Source: Leptodontidium sp. MPI-SDFR-AT-0119 (lineage: Eukaryota > Ascomycota > Leotiomycetes > Helotiales > Leptodontidiaceae). From it: 64,000 nt of DNA. This document shows, in pieces, positions 56,701-64,000 of the stretch. The position numbers and the translations under genes were made by a program. Within the stretch, counting starts at the first letter, position 1. Each line of letters starts with the position of its first letter. The notes under the pieces are model-generated. The model ran no database searches and was not told the origin of the DNA. It worked only from the letters and a program-made list of their open reading frames with translations. The stretch is from NCBI GenBank assembly GCA_020726505.1, contig JAHLEZ010000013.1, forward strand, positions 434,001 to 498,000, written 5' to 3'.

Positions 56701-57021
56701 CAGAGAGCTAGCTTCTTTGAATAAGATGAGAGCAAGTAATTCGAAAGTTAAAGATGATGAATCGTTTTCAGTGTTTACTAAAAGCTTGGGACAGTTGGGG
56801 AAATACCCTGTGAAGCCGGTTTAACGGATGTGCCCCTCAGCGAGCATTAGTTAAGAGAGTTCTAAAGACTTCTTAAGAAAGATCACTTTTAGGATGTTGA
56901 CTTCCCTCGAAGGACATGTAAACGTGGCCTTACATGTTAGCGTGTCGACAGACAAACAAAACTTGTGCTGTGACAGCTGCAGAGAGACTCTGAGGGTTGA
57001 GGTCAGTTGAAACTTGTATTC
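53739..57021. other. Long convergent intergenic region, TOS1-like to the membrane protein gene
   Basis: About 3.3 kb between convergent genes with no supportable ORF. The plus strand is G/T-rich (the minus strand C/A-rich) over about 54.3-56.3 kb, with a TGTGGTGTT tandem near 54812. Such bias usually marks leader or transcribed sequence, here on the minus strand. Confidence 0.5.
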
Positions 57022-59339
57022 TCAGATCCATCTCGCAATTCCATAGTTTCCTCCTTTCTCCAAAGGTTTAACTTCCCCTTCAATTCCAAACCCAGCACGT
57101 TTGATCCTCCCTGGGTCCTCCCTGCCAACGAACTCTCCAAATCGAATCTTCAAGTCCTTTAACTCATCTGGCAAACTCTCATTGCCGCCCAGACAGCCAC
57201 CTGCTGCTGCTCGGTCCAGAACTGCACTTCCAGTTGAAGTAGTGATGATCTGTGTGAAGCTGCCATCCATGGCCGACACACCGTTTCGGAACAGAGAAAG
57301 ACATCCAATAACCACAAAGGGTAATGAGATGAACAGTGTTATGAAGTAGGGAAGGAGCAGGCTGAGGGGCTGTGAGAATCTGTAGACATTGAGAGTCGTC
57401 AGTTTGGTTGCATTCGCGGTTGTTGTCCAAGTGCCGTAAGCCAACATCATGGAGGTGGTCATGTTAAACAAATACTCATTCATCAGGTCTTGTGTTATGC
57501 TGAAAGCAGGATGTGCATCCTCCAAAGGAGAGTAGCGTCCGAAAGCGTCATTGAAGCGAGTGCTGTCGATGAGAGTTCCAGCCAAGGCTAGAGAGATATT
57601 AACAAATTTTCAAGTCTTAAATTGAGAAGGGGGGGGGGGGGGGGGGGGGGTTATACCTCCAAGGCTCACAGCTATTCCACTATTTGTTGTCGTGACCCCC
57701 TCATTCCATTCCAGCAAGTATGTCTTGTACTCTCCTGAACCTGCCGTGGTATCTCCTGTGCCGGTGGGTAAGAACCCCTCGAATGTTCCGTTCAACCAGG
57801 ACATCATTGATGCTAAAATGGTCATCATGTTGTTATCTCTGTACAGAACTAATGCTTCAGCACTCCAATTGGCTGGCGCATTTCCTAGAGCTGGTGGAAC
57901 TGCGTGGGGTAACAAGAATCCAGGAACTGGCATTGTACCATCTTTCGTTCGAATGACCAGATTTGTCAGCCTGTCAACTAGCTCCATGGAAGCATTCCTT
58001 CTGAGCACGTTGTTATGATATGTGTTGTTGACGGTGTATTTGGCTCTTGCAGGGAGACATAAGGTATTGTCTTGTCGCATAATAGCAGAAGTGTTCCGTC
58101 CTCCATCAAGGTCTGTCCCATTGACTTTCAAAGGAAAAAGAGTCGTACTGTTGAAGCGAGCCTGAGTGTATGTGCTATTTGAGCGAGAGGAAGGATTGGG
58201 TGGCGAGCCGAAAGGAAGTGTCCATTTGCCAGTATAGATGGGAAACATCTGGCTAGCGCTATCAAAACGAGCGGATGTAGTGGTTGTGTTGCAGGCCATA
58301 TACGGACCCTCGAACTCGATCACGTAAGAGCAGTTGACTCCACACGGCGAGGGCATATTGAAAGCTTCACCTGCCACGAGCACTTGCCTTGCTAATCGGT
58401 TGATAAGGTTGGCGTCCTTGTTTGTGTCAGCAATACTGACTTCAAGTTAGCATGCAGCTTTGATAACGTATGAGAGTAGCCGCCTACCCTGTGACGAATC
58501 CATCCATGATATCCGACGGCGTCAAGGTACTCAGAGAGAAGGCATTTGCATCAACACCCGAACCGTTTCCCATCTGATGGAGTTAGAGGATATTTTTAAA
58601 GAAAGCCAACGTTCGAGAGACAAGTCTCAACCACACATAGGTCCTCAACTTCGGCGTTAGAACTTACAAAAGAAGCATTGAAGAACGGCACTTGAATGTC
58701 AACAAAAGAAAGTGTCTGTGATGAAGCAACACTGATAGCACCTGGAGGAAAGCTCGTCACCAATTGTGACGCCCACATGATACTGGCTAAGCCGCACAGC
58801 AATGGGGTTGCGCGTATAACTGCTGCTTTAAACAGCAGAAATGGGTTGGCTCTAACACAAAAGAGCGCCTCGATCGTTGAGACTTTCATGGATGTGACTC
58901 GTAGAAGATGCCATAAGTGCTGCACGAAAGCAATCGCTAGTGATGCTCTAAGTGAAAATCCGAAAGCGTTCGCGAGAATGTTCGAAGCTGTTGTGACGTA
59001 CGCTTGAGGAGCAATACGATCCGGTCCATCAGCTTCCTTGCCATCGAGGTACATGAAGAGAATGAGATGTGCAATAGCAAGAGCCAGAGCTGGTATGTCA
59101 GCAACAGCTTGTACTCTCCGAGGGGAAATATGTATACCAAAAGCGTAACTCGCAATCATCAAAGTCGGTGTTTCCCATCCTATTGTCCATTTCGATGTAA
59201 TCAAAGCGGGCTCCTTGCTGGCCGGTCCCAGGCTCCCAGTATTGCTGGATAATAGCGATGGGTCACTCTCACTTCGTAAAGGCCGGACAGTAACCAAGTC
59301 TGGCTTCTTGCCAGGTCTTGACATGTTCTGATTTGACAT
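57022..59339 (-). CDS. Multi-span fungal membrane protein of unknown function
   Basis: Model: complement(join(57022..57587, 57657..58435, 58488..58573, 58668..59339)), 700 aa, with introns of 69, 52 and 94 nt. N-terminal spans follow ITSKWTIGWETPTLMIASYA, then VADIPALALAIAHLILFMYL, ASNILANAFGFSLRASLAIA and LLCGLASIMWASQLVTSF. A large extracytosolic domain with many N-glycosylation sequons follows (for example NCSYVIEFEGPYMACN and NNTYHNNVLRRNAS). A final span (LLLPYFITLFISLPFVVIGC) precedes a short tail. This matches a large family of ascomycete hypothetical proteins, sometimes labelled formylmethionine deformylase-like without evidence. The third intron holds a 22-nt poly-C run. Function unknown. 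Confidence 0.8.
57629..57650. repeat. Poly(G)/poly(C) homopolymer of 22 nt inside an intron
   Basis: On the minus strand, 22 C follow GTATAA at the start of a 69-nt intron of the membrane protein gene. The run sits between the 5' splice site and the branch region. Its length is probably unstable and hard to sequence exactly. Confidence 0.9.
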
Positions 59340-60874
59340 ATCGTTGAAGATTAGAGAGAAGATGCACCATTGAGCAATCTTTCAAGCCGAGGAACAGTGC
59401 TTTATGAACAGAATGAAATGGAGGTCTAAGTCGCCCCACCGCGAGGAAGACCGGCGTCTACAATTTTGCTGCGGGCCCGTTTCATATGCAGGGACTATCA
59501 AGATTCTCGAAAGAGCAGGTGATGAACTTCCGCTCGCAATCAATTGGACAGACCGTGCAAAAGACCAACAACCAAGGCCAACTACCCCACTAGAAAACAA
59601 CTCTGCATCTCTTGCCGGAGATCCTTCAAAAGTAACGATGTCGACGAACAGCCCCCATCCGTAAGGTTTCAAGAGTCCTCCCTCGCCTAGCCAGCCACTG
59701 TCGGAGGGCCCCACAAACTGGTCGCCCCTCATCAATCACATTGATTGGCAGCACAGCCGCTGAAGACCTTCTGATTTGGTTTAGGCTGCTGATGAATAGA
59801 AATAACTGCTGCCTCGTCTGGTGAAGCTGTACGGCTGCATACCGTACAGGCATGTCATGCAGCGGTCTCTCCAGGGCGCGTAGAAGAGATCTAGGCGGGC
59901 GTCAACCATTGCAGATCTGGAAATAGACGCAAACTTTCTTCATGGAAGAGAAAACATCAGAAACAACAGAAGAGAGAGTTTCGAATTAATTGAATCAAAG
60001 GATCAACTCATATCATCCAAACTTTTGCGTGTTGGTCGTGTTGGTTGGCAGGGTAGCTCATGTATCAAGGATTGCGTTTGAAGAACCGTGACTGTGACAA
60101 AGCAACCTCGAACACTTAATGACGAAGTAAAGACTTGAAGGTCAGAACAATTCCTGTTTAGGATAATTGCAGCGACCGAAAGCCGAGTTTGAGGTCTGGA
60201 CGATGGAAATTGGGATAGAGAATATGTTCGATGTGCCATGAAATCATCGCTGATGTACTTAAAACCCGATCTTACAGTTCCCTCGAAATTGGTCAGCTAG
60301 CGCTCATCCTTGAAAATCCCAGCCACCAATGAAAGCCAACTTTCGAACCCGCACACATTTCAGAGACTTTAGCAATCTGCAGCCTTGCTTATAAAAGCAT
60401 CCAGGTCTTCGCTCTTTCGCTCTCGGCGTCGCGATGAAGTGGAGGCCCGTCGGAATTTCTGATGGGCGATTGGAGGGGCTTCTTCCCCGCTTGCCTTCTC
60501 TCACGAAGAGGTTCCAACAGCTTTGCAACTATGCCTAATGAGTAACATGTAAGAGTCCATAAACTGGCCAGTCCTTTGTCATCCGTCGTATCTTGGCCTA
60601 GTTGGGGGCTGGGCTAGCGAATGAGGGGATCCAAGGCTGACCACGCCAAACAACTTCAGCTTGGACATGACAAGAGAATACACGTACAAGCCAGTTTAGG
60701 TGGAAAAGTATAAGTTTTGGACTCGTTCCCATATTTCTCATCTTTCAATCCACTATCATCAGATTGAGTATTACACTGCACAACTCAGAAGCCACTACAA
60801 GCTGCAAACAACAGTACAAATATCGCGTCTCAGACATTAGCTCAGAACCGCAACACAACCATTCGGCATAAAAA
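59340..60874. promoter_or_regulatory. Divergent intergenic region before the NmrA-like gene
   Basis: About 1.5 kb between divergent starts. A 117-codon minus-strand ORF (59735-59382) has no recognised motif. No other feature seen. Confidence 0.45.
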
Positions 60875-61978
60875 ATGGCAGCAAAGAAAGTTATTGTGGT
60901 GTTTGGTGCCACTGGAGTCCAAGGAGGCTCAGTAGTCAAGGCAATTCTTGGAGATGCGAAGATGAGAGAGAGCTGGGCAGTTCGGGGTGTCACCCGTGAT
61001 GTTTCCAAGCCATCCTCCAAAGCCCTCGAATCTCTGGGAGCTGAAACTGTTGCAGTAAGCCCCTCAATAATGTTCTGGCTTTAACACGCTTAACCTTTAC
61101 ACCAGGCCGATCTCAATAATACTTCGACTTTGCAAAATGCGATGAAAGGAGCATACGCCGTCTTTGCAGTTACCAATTATTGGGAGAGCCACAGCGCCGA
61201 CGTTGAGATGAAGCAGGGAAAGGCAATGGCAGATGCTGCAAAAGAAGCCGGTGTCCAACACTTCGTATGGAGCAGTCTGATGAACGTTTCCGAGTGTAAG
61301 ATAATTATGCGATTCATCAAGGCCTATGATTAACTTCTTCTAGTTACCAAGGGTGTTCTGACCAAAGTCCTCCACTTCGATTCTAAAGCTCACATTGAGC
61401 AATACATTCGAAGTACCGGCATGCCAGCAACCTACTTCATGCCAGGCTTCTACATGTCCAACCTCCCAGGATCGACCTTCCGCCAAATTAACAACGACTG
61501 GACTCTTGCGCTCCCAATCCCCACATCCGCACCAATCCCACTTCTCAACACCGCCGACGACGTTGGAAAATTCGTCAAGGGCATCCTGCTCAACCGTGAG
61601 AAAGTCCTCGGCAAGCGAATCTATGGCGCTACGGATTATTACACCATAGACGAGATTGTCAAGGAGTTCAAAGAGCAATTCCCCGAGGCTGGAAAGACTG
61701 CTAAGGCTGTTGAGCTTTCTCATCAAGTCTACAAAGATGGGTTGGCTGCCAAAGGTATGCCGGGTGAGGTGGGAGAGGAGTTGCTCCAGAATATGAGACT
61801 TCTGTCTGAGTTCGGTTACTATGGTGGAGCAAGTTTGGACGAGAGTCATTCGGTAAGTTGCTTGGTTTTGAAGTGGTGAATAATGCACTGACGCTGTGAT
61901 TAGATCTTGGTCGATAAACTCACCACTTGGAAGGAATTCATGGCTACGAAGGCCCCTGCGTTTGCTGACTTGAAGTAA
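60875..61978 (+). CDS. NmrA-like NAD(P)-binding protein
   Basis: Model: join(60875..61054, 61106..61295, 61344..61852, 61904..61978), 317 aa, with introns of 51, 48 and 51 nt. The Rossmann loop is [40 protein letters not shown], then [20 protein letters not shown] and VTNYWESH follow. The central [20 protein letters not shown] and the tail with [12 protein letters not shown] are typical of the NmrA/HSCARG branch of atypical SDRs. Such proteins sense NADP(H) rather than catalyse; in Aspergillus, NmrA inhibits the nitrogen activator AreA. Which partner this one has is unknown. The N-terminus lacks the usual active-site Tyr-Lys pair in context. Confidence 0.88.
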
Positions 61979-63094
61979 GAAGAAATAGGTCGGGTGTGTT
62001 GTATTGTTTAGTTGCTGCTAGCTTAATTCGAAATTGGATCAAAGTTGTTCTTGAGTACCAGAACCCCCTCGAATATCTAAGATTTTGTTTACTGCTTTTG
62101 ACGAAATAAATAGCACAACAGCACCAACTTGATTCACTAGGTCAGTTGGTGTCCGCAAAACCCTCCCCGAAAGCTAGGACTTCATATAGACTTCAAGTCC
62201 AGAACTCTGCCAGGTTTACAGAATACATGGTAAGTTTTGCTTCTGAGTCCCTACTCATTTTCTCTTTTGCACGCCGCGGGCATAAATGTACCCCTCCAAA
62301 GGGTTTTCTTTGTCAATACATGTTATGTTGCCTTGACTCGCTGTGAAGCGAGACGTTGCGTGTTTTTACGGAGCAGGAAAATATACAAATTGTTACTGGA
62401 CTTTGCACATACAGCTAGTATTCTGTGTTCTATACTTTACTAATAACATTATTCCTCACAATACATAGAGCGTAAGAGTGTACAGTACGCATGGCATAGT
62501 GGCTTTGACTCAGCTCGGCCGTCAAGCTGTGACTTCTCGTACCTTGGAAATCCAAATGTCTGGACAAGAAGGAAGAAGGAAAAGAAAACAATGATTATTA
62601 AACAACTCCTGTAAAGGCGCCCAACATCAGCAGAAATCAATAACCCTTGCTGCCTTTGAATCCGAACGCTCCACGTTTTCCCCAGATTACATAAAGGGGC
62701 CTTTTCGCTTGGCATATCTTTTTGCCGAGGTTCCCAGCCTCCGAAGGGAATTCACGAGCCTAGGTCTGCAATAGTCATGAAAAGAAATGGATACTTTTCT
62801 ATACTTGCTCGGTCTGAATGGAATCGAAAGAGACAGCAACAATAGATATTCCTAACATACCACATACATTCACAGCGAAAAATTCTTCCATTAAGTCTTG
62901 CTTTTGGTTGTCGGCGTTACCCGAACCCCGCAAAAACATTTCCAACAAGTCTTGGCCTTCTCGCCTCCGAACGTCACAAGCTTGCGCTCGCTCATAACTT
63001 CACGACAGTCCACCTACAACCAACTCGAGACGATAAGCTCACCAACGGTCGATTCGGGCCTCCAAGGCAGAGAGGGATCGCGAAGTTCGATACC
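61979..63094. other. Intergenic, NmrA-like gene to PEX13
   Basis: 1.1 kb. No feature recognised. Confidence 0.5.
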
Positions 63095-64000
63095 ATGGCG
63101 ACAGTATCACCTCCCAAGCCGTGGGAACGGGCAGGAGCTGCAGGCGCAAGCTCAGGTTTGTTATCCTCGGACATTTCTCGTCGTTTGCTTTGAAATGAGA
63201 GACGCTGACAGTCCCACCAACTCTCCAGGTTTACCAACATCTACAGGAATGGCCACAGGCAATGCTGTTGCAAACCCAGTGTCTACGACGACGACGGCCT
63301 CGACCGCTACAGCTGGTGCACCAGCCGTCCCTGAACGGCCGTCATCGCTCACATCCGCGGTAAACAGGAACGCATCTGCGTACTCTCCCTACGGCGCGAA
63401 TAGACTCGGCGGCGTGGCATCTCCGTATGGTGGGATAGGGTCAGCATATTCCTCTCCCTATTCAAGGATGGGAGGGATGGGCGGGATGGGTTACGGAGGA
63501 GGGATGTACGGTGGGATGGGTGGAATGGGAGGCATGGGTGGTATGGGTTACGGAGGATATGGAGGGGGGATGTATGGCGGGATGGGTGGCATGCAAGGAG
63601 ATCCTAATGATCCCAATAGCTTGACGAATGGCTTCACGCAGAGCACCCAGGCGACTTTCCAAATCATCGAGAGTATAGTGGGGGCATTCGGCGGATTCGC
63701 CCAGATGCTAGAGAGCACATATATGGCTACCCATTCCAGTTTCTTTGGTAAGATCTATGTCCCACGAGCGAACTTGTGCAAAATACTAACTCCTCGTAGC
63801 AATGGTTTCTGTCGCGGAACAGTTTGGAAACCTCAGAAACACACTCGGATCGATACTGGGGATATTCACGCTGATGAGATGGCTACGGACGTTATTTGCG
63901 AAGATAACTGGACGACCACCGCCAGCAGATGCCACGGCTTTGACACCCAGCGCCTTTGCCTCTTTCGAGGGCAGGAAATTCCACCCAGATGGCACTCCGG
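63095..64000 (+). CDS. PEX13: Peroxin 13, peroxisomal docking-complex membrane protein (3' end outside the window)
   Basis: Model: join(63095..63155, 63229..63747, 63800..>64000). The N-terminus is MATVSPPKPWERAG. An Ala/Thr/Ser-rich stretch and a Gly/Met/Tyr low-complexity repeat (GGMGGMGYGGGMYGGMGG type, about residues 83-125) follow. That YG-rich region is known to phase-separate and form the import gate for Pex5 cargo. TFQIIESIVGAFGGFAQMLE and FAMVSVAEQFGNLRNTLGSI come next, then the membrane region IFTLMRWLRTLFAKITGR. The C-terminal SH3 domain should lie beyond the window. Introns are 73 and 52 nt, and phases close. Confidence 0.93.

Noticed and set aside
59382..59735. A 117-codon minus-strand ORF upstream of the membrane protein gene
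   Set aside because: No domain was recognised, and it is probably promoter sequence.
1..64000. CRISPR arrays, rRNA genes, transposase or reverse-transcriptase ORFs
   Set aside because: No direct-repeat arrays, no 5S or rDNA motifs and no transposon protein motifs were seen on either strand.

Overview
The window reads as nuclear DNA of a filamentous ascomycete (Pezizomycotina, most likely Leotiomycetes/Helotiales; the class is inference). The signs are many 47-57 nt GT-AG introns with CTRAY-like branch sites, PAL1, HET-domain genes, an Asp f 4-type secreted protein and a TOS1 wall protein. Exon joins given here were derived by hand. They were chosen to keep the reading frame and to match family motifs, and have no transcript support.

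Layout. 0-12 kb: the 5' part of an RSC4-type double-bromodomain gene (minus, cut by the window start), divergent from CKS1; then ERO1; a tRNA-Thr(CGU) gene with two introns; USB1 (minus), divergent from PAL1. 12-16 kb: three diverged tandem copies of a small one-membrane-span protein gene. 16.4-16.6 kb: a near-perfect 46-nt palindrome next to a tRNA-like relic. 17.5-28.9 kb: housekeeping genes CFT1 (minus), an LMBD1-type transporter, an F-box protein, an ANCHR/ZFYVE19-like zinc-finger protein and a DUF3807-like protein. 29-40 kb: an accessory block with three HET-domain genes, one broken by an in-frame TGA, and an ankyrin-repeat gene. 40-46 kb: a short-chain dehydrogenase, an unrecognised acidic coiled protein and ATG14. 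46-64 kb: two secreted wall-type genes (Asp f 4-like, TOS1-like) between long non-coding stretches, a multi-span membrane protein, an NmrA-like protein and the 5' part of PEX13.

The most striking signal is the tRNA-Thr gene at 7572-7705. Removing a 10-nt intron at the usual 37/38 site and a 52-nt insert from the T-loop leaves a textbook 72-nt tRNA. The 52-nt insert has exact spliceosomal borders (GTAAGT...CAG), matches the local mRNA introns in length, and splits the pol III B box. I know of no described tRNA gene of this kind.

The housekeeping genes act in separate processes: chromatin remodelling, cell cycle, ER oxidation, U6 and mRNA 3'-end processing, autophagy and peroxisome import. They do not form a pathway. 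The 29-40 kb block is a self/non-self recognition neighbourhood. No gene cluster for secondary metabolism and no transposon ORF was seen.
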